Counted from the stretch's first letter, positions 1 through 7,292 are shown. The stretch is DNA of 7,684 bases from Clostridia bacterium (GCA_017437345.1 JAFSBJ010000035.1:1-7684); one strand, 5' to 3'. Translations and numbers: made by a program. The notes: generated by a model not told the origin, from the sequence alone.

Positions 1-387
1 ACCCACTACCACGAGCTGACAGACCTCGAAAACACCACAGAAGGTATAAAAAACTATTCTGTGGCAGTTAAAAAACGGGGCGATGATATAACATTTTTAA
101 GAAAGATAGTAAGAGGCGGCACTGACGACAGCTTCGGCATTGAGGTTGCAAAGCTTGCCGGTGTTCCCGATGAGGTTATAAGCCGGGCAAAAGAAATTCT
201 TGCATCAATAGACAGCGGTGAAAAGCCCGAAATAAATCCTTCCTCTGCAGGCAGTGAATCAAATGAAATCAGCAGCAAGGCAGACGAAATTGCAGCCTTT
301 ATTAAAAACCTTGATGTAACCTGCTTGACTCCCATAGAAGCTCTTAATGAGCTATACAGGTTAAACAAAATAGCAAATGAGGAATAA
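1..387 (+). CDS. mutS: DNA mismatch repair ATPase MutS, C-terminal fragment
   Basis: This is the 3' end of mutS: 128 residues are visible and the 5' part lies outside the window. MutS binds mismatched DNA as a clamp and recruits MutL in an ATP-dependent way. The fragment opens inside the ABC-type ATPase domain at THYHEL (residues 1-6), the conserved His-containing loop after Walker B. It continues with [16 protein letters not shown] and [15 protein letters not shown], the helix-turn-helix and dimer region typical of MutS1. After a variable, Ser/Glu-rich linker it ends in [13 protein letters not shown], the short C-terminal motif seen in many bacterial MutS proteins. The reading frame is open from base 1, so GTG at 61 is an internal codon and not a start. 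Two tandem TAA stops (385-390) directly precede the mutL ATG. The mutS-mutL order supports the call. MutS1 is favoured over MutS2 because there is no Smr domain and mutL is adjacent. Confidence 0.96.
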   Translation, partial: THYHELTDLENTTEGIKNYSVAVKKRGDDITFLRKIVRGGTDDSFGIEVAKLAGVPDEVISRAKEILASIDSGEKPEINPSSAGSESNEISSKADEIAAFIKNLDVTCLTPIEALNELYRLNKIANEE

Positions 388-390
388 TAA

Positions 391-2487
391 ATGAAAATAA
401 ATGTTCTTCCGCAATCAATAGCCAATATGATAGCCGCAGGAGAGGTCGTTGAAAGACCTGCATCTGTGGTTAAAGAGCTTGCGGAAAACAGCGTTGACGC
501 CGGAGCAAAATCAATCACAGTTGAAATTAAAAAAGGCGGAATGAGCTATATCCGCATAAGCGACGATGGCTGCGGAATAGCACCCGATGAGGTTGCCACA
601 GCCTTTAAGCGCCACGCCACAAGCAAAATAAAAACCGAAGAGGATTTAAATGCTATCTATACTCTGGGCTTTCGCGGTGAAGCTCTGGCAAGCATTGCCG
701 CTGTTGCAAAGATAGATATTTTCACCAAAACAAAGGAAAATGAATTCGGTTATTCACTTTCCCTTGAAGGCGGAGAAATTATTGAAGAAGATGAAGCAGG
801 CTGCCCTGATGGCACAACTATAATAGTCAGGGATTTGTTTTTCAACACCCCTGCAAGAATGAAATTCTTAAAAAACGATGCCACAGAAACAAGCTATGTC
901 ACCGACAGTGTAAATAAGCTTATTTTAAGCCACCCCGAGGTTGCAGTTAAGCTTATTGTAAATGGAAAGGTGAGTGTGGCTTCATCAGGTGACGGAAATC
1001 TTATGAGCGCTGTGAGGGCAGTTTTCGGAAGAGACTATATTTCTCATTTAACTCCCCTTGATTTTGAAGAAGGCGGCATAAAGGTAACAGGGTGTGTGGG
1101 TTCAAATGCTCTGGCAAGAAAAGACCGTCGTCAGCAGGTGTTCTTCATAAACGGACGCTATGTGAAAAGCAAAATAATTTCTGCCTCTCTTTCCGAAGCT
1201 TATCAGAATGTTATGATGGTTGGAAAATATCCTGTGGCAGTTATATACATCACCCTTTCGGGAAATTTTGTTGATGTTAATGTTCATCCCACAAAAACAG
1301 AGGTTCGTTTTTCAGACGACAAAAAAATATACAATGCAGTTTTCTGGGCAGTTAAAAATTCTCTTTCTGCCAAAAAATATGTTCCCGAAATAGACCTTGC
1401 AAAAAAGAAGGAATATGAGGAAGCGTTAAAGGTAAGAAAAGATATTTCAAAAGAAAAAAACAGCGCTGTTCAGATGGATATAAATCTTCTTAAAGACACC
1501 TATACCCAAAATCTTGGTAGAGAGATTTCCAAGGCAAACAGCGAAGATGGAAAAACATCATCTGCGAATGTACCTAAGAAAACAGAAGAAAAAATAACAC
1601 AGGAAATAAACAGCCATATTGAAAATAAAAGCTTCTTTTCAATAGATGAGCTTTCATGCTTAAAACAAGACCCGCCTAAGCCTTGTCCGGATGATGAAAA
1701 ACAAGCAGATATTTCAGTTTTTAAAGAAGAAACAACAGAGCATCATGGATTTAAGCCCGAAAAAAGCGAAGCTTCACCTTTGCCGGATGAAGTTAAACCC
1801 CATAATGAACAGACAAAAATTGACATTAGTATTTTCCAAGATGCTCCCAAAGCCACCAATGATTTTGCTCGCGTAGCTCCAAAGCCGGCAAAGCCGATTT
1901 TAAGGGCGAATATAGATTTTAAAATAGTAGGTCAGATTTTCGACACCTACATCATAGTTCAGAAAGATAATGAAATGCTTATCATCGACCAGCACGCCGC
2001 CCACGAACGACTCTATTTTGAGGAGCTTGTGGAGGAATATCGAAAAAAAACCATTGAATCTCAGCTTTTAATGGTGCCTGTTACGGTTGATTTTGATGCA
2101 GTTAAATTTAATCTTGCCATGGAGAATATAAATCTCTTATCATCTCTTGGTTTTGAATGTGAGGAGTTTGGGGCAAGCAGTCTGATTGTGCGCTCCGTTC
2201 CCTTTGCAATGCCTGAGGATGAAATAAAAGACAGTATTTGCGAAATTATGGCTTTAATAGAAAAAGGCACAAACGATATTAAAAAGAGCTATATGGAAGA
2301 TGTTCTTCACACCATGGCATGCAAAAGAGCCATAAAGGGAGGTACACATCTTGGCACAAAGGAAATGGAAAGTCTTTGCGAAAAGGTTTTTGCCTTTGAT
2401 TCTATCAACACCTGCCCCCATGGCAGACCGATAATGACATCAATGACAAAATATGAACTTGAAAAGAATTTTAAAAGGATTGTGTGA
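391..2487 (+). CDS. mutL: DNA mismatch repair endonuclease MutL
   Basis: The 698-residue protein couples MutS mismatch recognition to strand nicking. The N-terminal GHKL ATPase (about 1-330) shows AAGEVVERPASVVKEL, the SDDGCGI ATP-lid motif, RHATSKI, GFRGEALASI and FFNTPARMKFL. A charged, low-complexity linker (about 340-500) follows. The C-terminal dimerisation domain carries the endonuclease signature: DQHAAHERLYFE (533-544), ACKRAIKGG (643-651) and CPHGRP (675-680). These are the metal-binding motifs of nicking MutL proteins, which E. coli MutL lacks. QLLMVP (558-563) matches the position and form of the beta-clamp-binding motif of B. subtilis MutL. The ATG has an SD, GAGGA (379-383), about 7 nt upstream, and the N terminus MKINVLPQSIANMIAAGEVV is family-typical. 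The stop overlaps the proposed miaA start by 4 nt, suggesting translational coupling. The linker holds a repeated short motif (see findings). Confidence 0.98.
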   Translation: MKINVLPQSIANMIAAGEVVERPASVVKELAENSVDAGAKSITVEIKKGGMSYIRISDDGCGIAPDEVATAFKRHATSKIKTEEDLNAIYTLGFRGEALASIAAVAKIDIFTKTKENEFGYSLSLEGGEIIEEDEAGCPDGTTIIVRDLFFNTPARMKFLKNDATETSYVTDSVNKLILSHPEVAVKLIVNGKVSVASSGDGNLMSAVRAVFGRDYISHLTPLDFEEGGIKVTGCVGSNALARKDRRQQVFFINGRYVKSKIISASLSEAYQNVMMVGKYPVAVIYITLSGNFVDVNVHPTKTEVRFSDDKKIYNAVFWAVKNSLSAKKYVPEIDLAKKKEYEEALKVRKDISKEKNSAVQMDINLLKDTYTQNLGREISKANSEDGKTSSANVPKKTEEKITQEINSHIENKSFFSIDELSCLKQDPPKPCPDDEKQADISVFKEETTEHHGFKPEKSEASPLPDEVKPHNEQTKIDISIFQDAPKATNDFARVAPKPAKPILRANIDFKIVGQIFDTYIIVQKDNEMLIIDQHAAHERLYFEELVEEYRKKTIESQLLMVPVTVDFDAVKFNLAMENINLLSSLGFECEEFGASSLIVRSVPFAMPEDEIKDSICEIMALIEKGTNDIKKSYMEDVLHTMACKRAIKGGTHLGTKEMESLCEKVFAFDSINTCPHGRPIMTSMTKYELEKNFKRIV

Positions 2488-3446
2488 TTTTTCATATGAA
2501 TCTTAAAAACAAAGTTATTGCTATTGTGGGTCCCACGGGAGTTGGCAAAACAGAAACCTCTTTGAGACTGGCAAAGCTAACCAACAGCGAAATAATTTCC
2601 TGCGATTCGATGCAGATTTATAAAGGCATGGATATTGGCACAGCAAAGGCCACAGCCGATGAAATGAAAAGCGTGCCTCATCATCTTATAGATATTAAAG
2701 AGCCTTATGAGGCCTACAGCGTTTGTGAATATGTTAAGGATGCAAAAAAATGTCTTGAAGATATTTTTTTAAGGGGCAAAAATGTTATGCTTGTGGGCGG
2801 AACGGGGCTTTATGTTGATTCCTTTATTAAAGATACTGACTACACCGAAACCGCATCTGACGACACTATAAGAAAAGAATTGTCTTTATATGCTTTGGAA
2901 AACGGGAACCAGGCTCTTCATCAGCTCCTTTTTGAAATTGATCCCGAAAGTGCGGAGGCAATTCACCCCAATAATGTTAAAAGAGTTATAAGAGCTATAG
3001 AATATTTTAGATTAAGCGGAGAAAAAATATCCGACCACAATAAAAAAACAGCTCTTAGTGTTTCACCCTATGATTATGTGTATATAGGGCTTACCAGAAA
3101 CAGAGACGAGCTTTATGAAAGAATAGATAAAAGAGTGGATATTATGATTAAGTCCGGGCTCATGGATGAGGTGTTTTCCCTATGGAAAAAAGGATGCACC
3201 CGTGATATGACATCTATGCAGGCTCTTGGCTATAAGGAGCTTATTCATTATATTGAAGGAAGATGCACCCTTAATGAGGCAATTCGTATTCTCAAAAGAG
3301 ATTCCCGCCACTATGCAAAAAGGCAGCTTACCTGGTTTGGCAGAAACAAAAATATAAAATGGATAAACTTAAGCGAAATAAAATCAGCAGATGAAGCTGT
3401 CAAACTAGCCTGCAGATATATAGAAAACAAGGAAACGGAGGAATAG
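2484..3446 (+). CDS. miaA: tRNA dimethylallyltransferase MiaA
   Basis: MiaA transfers a dimethylallyl group from DMAPP to N6 of A37 in tRNAs that read UNN codons, the first step towards ms2i6A. The 320-residue protein shows the P-loop GPTGVGKT (16-23), then the substrate region SCDSMQIYKGMDIGTAK (39-55), VPHHLIDI, LVGGTGLYVDSFI, HPNNVKRVIRAIE, MQALGYKELIHYIEG and RDSRHYAKRQLTWFGR, all in the family order. The proposed start is GTG at 2484, overlapping the mutL TGA. AAGG (2475-2478) lies 5 nt upstream of it. ATG at 2496 would give MNLKNKVIAIVGPTG, which looks equally family-like but has SD spacing of about 17 nt, so the start is unsettled by four codons. No hfq gene follows, unlike the miaA-hfq order found in many bacteria. 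The next gene begins 3 nt after the stop. Confidence 0.97.
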   Translation: MIFHMNLKNKVIAIVGPTGVGKTETSLRLAKLTNSEIISCDSMQIYKGMDIGTAKATADEMKSVPHHLIDIKEPYEAYSVCEYVKDAKKCLEDIFLRGKNVMLVGGTGLYVDSFIKDTDYTETASDDTIRKELSLYALENGNQALHQLLFEIDPESAEAIHPNNVKRVIRAIEYFRLSGEKISDHNKKTALSVSPYDYVYIGLTRNRDELYERIDKRVDIMIKSGLMDEVFSLWKKGCTRDMTSMQALGYKELIHYIEGRCTLNEAIRILKRDSRHYAKRQLTWFGRNKNIKWINLSEIKSADEAVKLACRYIENKETEE

Positions 3447-3449
3447 GAA

Positions 3450-4634
3450 GTGAAAAAAACAGTATGGTCCCTTATTGCACTTAGCGTTGCAGTATTTGTT
3501 ATATTTAATTTAATCAATCTTTTCACCTCTGAAGAAACCTCTGTTATAGCTGAACTCGACACCATGGAAAAAAGCTATAAGCTGGAAGGAATTATTATCC
3601 GCAGCGAAAATCAGATTACAGCTTCCACCAAAGACGGAGGAATTCTGGATGTGGCTGTCAGCGAAAATGAAATGGTGAGAAAAGGAAAGCTTGTTGCCAC
3701 CTATTTTGATTCAAATATAGATGATGAAACCAAAAGCGAGCTTTCAAGAATAAATCAGAAAATTTCCGAGCTAAGTAATGCCACCGACGATACCATAGCC
3801 GAAGAAATGAGCAAAAAGGAAATTGAGGAAGAAATTGACAGGAAGATAGAGGAAATTTCCTTTGCTTCCTCCGACAGAAATATGGCTGTTATATCTTCCC
3901 TTAAAAACGAGGTAAATGAGCTTGTTGTTCGTAAAAACAACGAAGATGAAGAACCAATCACGGTAACTGAACGCTTAGAGGCACTCTATCTTGAAAAGGC
4001 AGGTATCGAAAGAAGATATTCCGGCGCCAAATATGAAATCATAGCTCCGGAGCATGGTGTTTTCTCCACAAGGATAGATGGCTATGAGGATATAATAACT
4101 CCCTCCATTGCCTACAGCATAACATATTCCGACTATGAAAATGCCAAGGAAAAAAATATCACAGCCGACGACATCAGAAAAAAGGGTGTTTTATGTAAAA
4201 TCGTTGATAATTCCATTTGGTATGTATCCCTTGTATGCGAAGAAGAGGTTGCAAAGAGCTTTTCTGTTGGAGAAAGGGTGTCGCTTCGTTTTGACGGTGA
4301 GAGCGGAGAGGCAAGGGGAACTGTGGAATACATTTCCAAAGAGCAGTCGGGAAAATATATGATAACAGTTTCATCTTCATCATATGCTTCATCCCCGATG
4401 TCCAATCGTTTTGTAAGGCTCACGGCTGTAAAGGAAAGCCACAGAGGGCTTAAAATCCCCCTTAATGCCATAAGGGTAAAAGACGGAAAGTCGGGGGTTT
4501 ATGTTAAAACAGAGAACACTGTAAGATATAAAGAAATTGAAATACTATGCAAGGATGAAAAATATGCAATAGTAAAATTTGACAACACCCGCGCCGGCGC
4601 TCTTCTTCTTTATGATGAGGTAATTGTAGGTTAA
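3450..4634 (+). CDS. HlyD-like membrane-fusion protein of the ylm/division cluster
   Basis: A 394-residue single-pass membrane protein whose function is not established. Residues about 4-26 are a hydrophobic N-terminal segment (VWSLIALSVAVFVIF and on) with Lys residues before it, so it is a signal anchor with the bulk of the protein outside the cell. Residues 63-87 (GGILDVAVSENEMVRKGK and on) look like the first half of a lipoyl/barrel-sandwich domain. A Glu/Lys-rich, probably coiled-coil stretch follows (about 95-190). The second lipoyl half (YEIIAPEHGVFSTRIDG, from 195) and a beta-barrel-like C-terminal half come next. This is the layout of HlyD/RND-type periplasmic adaptor proteins. No permease or ABC transporter lies beside it. 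The GTG start has a strong SD, GGAGG (3437-3441), 8 nt upstream, inside the end of miaA. Its place before yggS-sepF suggests an envelope or division-related role rather than drug efflux, but that is inference from context. Confidence 0.85.
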   Translation: MKKTVWSLIALSVAVFVIFNLINLFTSEETSVIAELDTMEKSYKLEGIIIRSENQITASTKDGGILDVAVSENEMVRKGKLVATYFDSNIDDETKSELSRINQKISELSNATDDTIAEEMSKKEIEEEIDRKIEEISFASSDRNMAVISSLKNEVNELVVRKNNEDEEPITVTERLEALYLEKAGIERRYSGAKYEIIAPEHGVFSTRIDGYEDIITPSIAYSITYSDYENAKEKNITADDIRKKGVLCKIVDNSIWYVSLVCEEEVAKSFSVGERVSLRFDGESGEARGTVEYISKEQSGKYMITVSSSSYASSPMSNRFVRLTAVKESHRGLKIPLNAIRVKDGKSGVYVKTENTVRYKEIEILCKDEKYAIVKFDNTRAGALLLYDEVIVG

Positions 4635-4644
4635 GGAGCAGAAT

Positions 4645-5319
4645 ATGAGCATAAAGAAAAATCTTGAAATTATAAAAAATAATATAGATGCTGCCTGTAA
4701 AAAATCCGGCAGAGATACAGATAGCGTGAGAATAGTTGCTGTAACCAAAACCCGCACCCCGGAAGAAATAAATGAGGTTATATCCCTGGGTATTTTGGAT
4801 ATTGGTGAAAATCGTGTTCAGGAGCTTATGGAAAAATATGACAAGGTTAAAGGGGATGTAAGATGGCATATAATTGGCAGGCTTCAATCCAATAAGGTTA
4901 AATATATTGCCGATAAGGTCTATATGATTCATTCGGTGGATTCTTTGAAGCTGGCGCAGGAAATAAACAAAAGATGCGAAAAAATCGGCAAGGTGATGAA
5001 TGTGCTGATTGAGGTAAATTCCGGCGAAGAAAATAAAGGAGGAGTAAAATATGACGAGCTGGATAGCTTTGTAAGAGAAATATCTGCCTATAAAAACATC
5101 TGCATAAAGGGTCTTATGACTATGGCACCTCTTGGCGCCGATGAACCCACCTTAAAAAAAGTTTTTTCAAATTTATATAATTTGTCAGTTGACATAGCTA
5201 AGAAAAAATATGATAATGTTTTTATGGAGGAGCTTTCAATGGGAATGAGCTCCGACTATATGGTTGCAATTGAAGAAGGTGCCACCATAATAAGACCCGG
5301 AAGGTCACTTTTTAATTAG
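4645..5319 (+). CDS. ylmE: YggS/YlmE family PLP-binding homeostasis protein
   Basis: This 224-residue protein belongs to the YggS/PROSC family: single-domain, alanine-racemase-fold proteins that bind pyridoxal phosphate (PLP) and keep B6 and amino-acid pools balanced without a known catalytic reaction. The PLP lysine is K35 in IVAVTKTRTPEEI. Other family motifs are GENRVQELMEK, WHIIGRLQSNKVKYI, VLIEVNSGEENKGG, GLMTMAP, LSMGMSSDY and the phosphate-binding RPGRSLF at the end. The C terminus stops right after this last motif (SLFN), slightly shorter than many homologues. AGGAG (4634-4638) lies 6 nt before the ATG, starting on the last base of the upstream gene. Placement directly before sepF matches ylmE in the Bacillus ylm cluster, where it is conserved with division genes for reasons still unclear. 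Confidence 0.95.
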   Translation: MSIKKNLEIIKNNIDAACKKSGRDTDSVRIVAVTKTRTPEEINEVISLGILDIGENRVQELMEKYDKVKGDVRWHIIGRLQSNKVKYIADKVYMIHSVDSLKLAQEINKRCEKIGKVMNVLIEVNSGEENKGGVKYDELDSFVREISAYKNICIKGLMTMAPLGADEPTLKKVFSNLYNLSVDIAKKKYDNVFMEELSMGMSSDYMVAIEEGATIIRPGRSLFN

Positions 5320-5351
5320 AATACAATTAGAATATATAGAATGAAATAGAG
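5314..5351 (+). repeat. Phased TAGAA direct repeats upstream of sepF
   Basis: The 10-mer AATTAGAATA occurs at 5314-5323 and again at 5325-5334. Decayed copies of its core follow as TAGAA at 5337 and TAGAG at 5347. The core units start at 5317, 5328, 5337 and 5347, a spacing of 9-11 bp, close to one helical turn. The array spans the ylmE stop and most of the 47-nt gap before sepF, the longest gap between genes up to divIVA. I see no convincing -35/-10 pair here. It could bind a protein, or simply be a slipped AT-rich spacer. Confidence 0.5.
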
Positions 5352-5366
5352 AAAGGGGATAATAAA

Positions 5367-5852
5367 ATGTCAAAATTAATGGATTGGGTAAAATCATCAA
5401 TGGGAATGGAAGGCGATGAATACGCCGAGGACCAGCAGCTGGAAGAAAGCTATGAGGAGGAAACACCAAAGTTTCAGCAAAGCTCCTATCAGCCCCGTCG
5501 CCGCACAATTTCTGAAGATACTGTAAGCTCTGTGCCCAGAAGAAGCAAGGTGGTTAATATCAACACCACAGCGCAGCTTAAAGTTTTTGTTGTTCAGCCG
5601 CTCAACTATAATGACGCCTGCGAAATTGCAGAGCATCTCAAAGCCAAAAAGCCCGTTGTTGTAAATCTTGAAAAGCTCGACAAAACAACTGCCGCAAGAA
5701 TATTCGATTTTTTAAGCGGAGCAGTTTTTGCTCTTGACGGAAGCATGCAGAAGGTATCAAATGGTATTCTTTTAGTTGTTCCCAACACAATGGGAATAAT
5801 GGGAGATTTCAGCGATGACCTTAAAACTCAGGGACTTTTTGACATTTTTTAA
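5367..5852 (+). CDS. sepF: Cell division protein SepF
   Basis: SepF is a membrane anchor for FtsZ and shapes the Z-ring in Gram-positive bacteria. The 161-residue protein has the usual three parts. An N-terminal amphipathic, membrane-binding helix is MSKLMDWVKSSMGM (1-14). A disordered linker rich in Glu, Gln and Arg follows (about 15-60). The conserved core (about 62-150) contains KVFVVQPLNYNDACEIAEHL, KPVVVNLEKLDKTTAARIFDFL, SGAVFALDGSMQKVSNGI and LLVVPNTM. These match the SepF dimer and FtsZ-binding fold. The SD AAAGGGG (5352-5358) lies 8 nt upstream of the ATG. ylmH starts 3 nt after the stop. In B. subtilis the YggT-family gene ylmG follows sepF. Here it is missing. Confidence 0.97.
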   Translation: MSKLMDWVKSSMGMEGDEYAEDQQLEESYEEETPKFQQSSYQPRRRTISEDTVSSVPRRSKVVNINTTAQLKVFVVQPLNYNDACEIAEHLKAKKPVVVNLEKLDKTTAARIFDFLSGAVFALDGSMQKVSNGILLVVPNTMGIMGDFSDDLKTQGLFDIF

Positions 5853-5855
5853 GAG

Positions 5856-6632
5856 ATGATAAATAAAGATAAAATTATTTTTCCTAGTGATGATGATGAA
5901 ATAAAGCTTGTTATTTCAAAAGCCTGCGACCTCTATACAAAGGCTGAAAGAAGCACTAAGGCTTTCTATACCAAGTTTTTATCGCCCCTTGAAGCATCGG
6001 TTATTATGGGAAGATTTCCAAAAAATGAACTTAGCCTGAAGCTTTTTGGCGGATATGACGAAGCTGAAAGACAGATATGCTCTTTCTATACCTATGAAGA
6101 TGATATAGATTTCCCCATTGCTGCCCTGAGACTTAAAATAAAAAGCAAAACAGCAAAGCTTTCCCACAGAGACTACCTTGGCTCTCTTCTTTCAATGGGA
6201 ATAAAAAGAGAGGTTATAGGGGATATAGTTGTAGTGGATGAAGGGGCAACAGTTTTTTGCTTAGAAGAAATCGCCGACTACATAGCCGACAACCTTCCAA
6301 AGATTGGCGGAGCAGGAGTGGATATTGAAAGGATAGAATCTCTTGAAGAAATAGGCATAGAGCGGCAGTTTCAAAAGCTTTCTTCAACGGTTTCATCTTT
6401 AAGAGGTGATGCTGTTGTGGCATCGGCATTAAATCTTGCAAGGTCAAAGGCAAGCGAGCTTATAGAAAGAGGTCTTGTAACCCTTAACTACGAACAGCTC
6501 AAATCCACAAGCGCCCAGATAAAAAGTGGTGATGTGCTTTCGGCAAGAGGATATGGAAAGTTTAAAATCGTAACCGACGGACACTTAACGAAAAAAGGCA
6601 GAATTCATATTGATATATATAAATATGTTTAA
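5856..6632 (+). CDS. ylmH: YlmH family S4-domain RNA-binding protein
   Basis: A 258-residue protein, the same size as B. subtilis YlmH. The N-terminal and middle part contains AFYTKFLSPLEASVI, FGGYDEAERQICSF and the family-typical HRDYLGSLLSMGIKREVIGDI. The C-terminal S4 RNA-binding domain (about 187-255) shows ALNLARSKASELIERGLV, then IKSGDVLSARGYGKFKI. From the family, YlmH has been linked to ribosome-associated quality control, binding the large subunit with a peptidyl-tRNA. Its constant presence between sepF and divIVA is a genomic habit without a settled explanation. The start ATG comes 3 nt after the sepF stop with only a weak AAGAG before it at very short spacing, so translation probably depends on coupling to sepF. 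No better in-frame start is near. Confidence 0.95.
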   Translation: MINKDKIIFPSDDDEIKLVISKACDLYTKAERSTKAFYTKFLSPLEASVIMGRFPKNELSLKLFGGYDEAERQICSFYTYEDDIDFPIAALRLKIKSKTAKLSHRDYLGSLLSMGIKREVIGDIVVVDEGATVFCLEEIADYIADNLPKIGGAGVDIERIESLEEIGIERQFQKLSSTVSSLRGDAVVASALNLARSKASELIERGLVTLNYEQLKSTSAQIKSGDVLSARGYGKFKIVTDGHLTKKGRIHIDIYKYV

Positions 6633-6672
6633 AAAAAGTATGTCTAAATTATAAAAAAAGGATGATGCACAA

Positions 6673-7131
6673 ATGATGACCCCACTGGATATTCAGACAA
6701 AGGTTTTTTCAAAAGCAGCTCTTGGCTATAAAAAGGAAGAAGTAGATGCATTTATGGAGGAGCTTCTTGGTAATTATGAAGAGCTTTATAAGTCTTATAA
6801 CGAAACCAAGGAAAAGCTTAAATCCATATCAAAAACTCTTGAAAGCTATAAGGGCATGGAAGAAACAATGAAAAACACTCTCATCGTGGCTCAGCAATCG
6901 GCAGAGCAGCTCACAAAAGCTGCCCGGACAGAAGCTGAAGCAATCCTTGGTGAAGCAAATCAGAAATCTCAGGAAATCGTTTCAAAGGCAACTCAGAAAA
7001 TTACAGATACAAATGCACAGTATGAGCTTCTGAAAAAAGAAATGAGAAGCTTTATGCTTAAAACCAAAGCGGAATTTGAGGTTCAGATTAAGAATCTTGA
7101 AAAGGCCCAGGGAGAAATTGAAGAAGGCTGA
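6673..7131 (+). CDS. divIVA: DivIVA family polar/septal scaffold protein
   Basis: DivIVA assembles on negatively curved membrane at septa and poles and recruits partner proteins. This copy is short (152 residues). The N-terminal domain is MTPLDIQTKVFSKAALGYKK followed by EEVDAFMEELLGNYEELY, the standard DivIVA lipid-binding domain. After it, residues about 35-150 are nearly all Glu, Lys, Gln and Ala heptad-like sequence, one long predicted coiled coil. The loop residues aligned to B. subtilis Phe17-Arg18, which insert in the membrane, are Ala16-Leu17 here (see findings). AAGGA (6658-6662) is 10 nt before the first of two tandem ATGs (6673 and 6676). The first is preferred by spacing. A 40-nt gap separates it from ylmH. 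The family N terminus and sepF-ylmH-divIVA order leave little doubt. Confidence 0.95.
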   Translation: MMTPLDIQTKVFSKAALGYKKEEVDAFMEELLGNYEELYKSYNETKEKLKSISKTLESYKGMEETMKNTLIVAQQSAEQLTKAARTEAEAILGEANQKSQEIVSKATQKITDTNAQYELLKKEMRSFMLKTKAEFEVQIKNLEKAQGEIEEG

Positions 7132-7174
7132 TATTATTATATCAATTTTTGAAAATTGCATATAATATAATATC
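7130..7174 (+). repeat. Long AT-rich hairpin at the divIVA stop
   Basis: An imperfect inverted repeat starts inside the divIVA TGA. The outer arms (7130-7142 and 7160-7174) pair over about 13 bp with a 2-nt bulge. The inner stem is CAATTT (7143-7148) with AAATTG (7153-7158), around loop TTGA. Almost all pairs are A-T, and no clean T-run follows, so it is a poor intrinsic terminator. It may instead protect the 3' end of the operon mRNA or act with the inverted repeat that begins in its 3' arm. Confidence 0.6.
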
Positions 7175-7292
7175 TTCCGAAAAGTATTCTTTGTTGCACT
7201 GTAGTTGACAAAATAAAGTTTATATGCTACAACATGAGTGAAGAGTAGGTGTGAGGATAACACCTTTATAAAGAAATCCCGACGGAAGATAT
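7170..7292. repeat. Perfect 10-bp inverted repeat flanking the promoter and small RNA
   Basis: ATATCTTCCG at 7170-7179 is the exact reverse complement of CGGAAGATAT at 7283-7292, with 103 nt between. The right arm abuts the terminator stem. In a read-through transcript from divIVA the arms could close a large stem stacked on the terminator. In the shorter RNA started at about 7240 the right arm is unpaired. Confidence 0.6.
7205..7233 (+). promoter_or_regulatory. Sigma-A-type promoter with extended -10
   Basis: The -35 box TTGACA (7205-7210) is a perfect consensus match. The spacer is the ideal 17 nt, and the -10 box is TACAAC (7228-7233), 4 of 6 matches. TGC at 7225-7227 supplies the TGn extension that compensates for a weaker -10. 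Predicted transcription start is about 7240. This is the only strong promoter I see in the window, and no ORF follows it before the terminator, so it appears to drive a non-coding RNA. Confidence 0.75.

Noticed and set aside
61..63. GTG at 61 as the start of a small separate gene
   Set aside because: The frame is open from base 1, and the upstream residues (THYHEL and on) are conserved MutS sequence, so this is an internal valine.
54..518. Minus-strand ORF of 154 codons opposite mutS and mutL
   Set aside because: It lies antisense to two well-recognised conserved genes and its translation is low-complexity Ser/Leu/Ile-rich, typical of a shadow frame.
1440..1900. Frameshift or foreign insert in mutL because of the variable, charged stretch
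   Set aside because: The frame stays open, and both flanking domains are intact in the same frame. A long variable linker is normal for MutL.
4504..4932. Minus-strand ORF of 142 codons opposite the HlyD-like gene and ylmE
   Set aside because: It is antisense to conserved coding sequence, Phe/Ile/His-rich, and matches no family pattern.
6662..6676. Four-codon mini-ORF (ATG ATG CAC AAA TGA) overlapping the divIVA start
   Set aside because: The SD touches its first ATG with no spacer, and spacing fits divIVA at 6673 much better. Probably chance.
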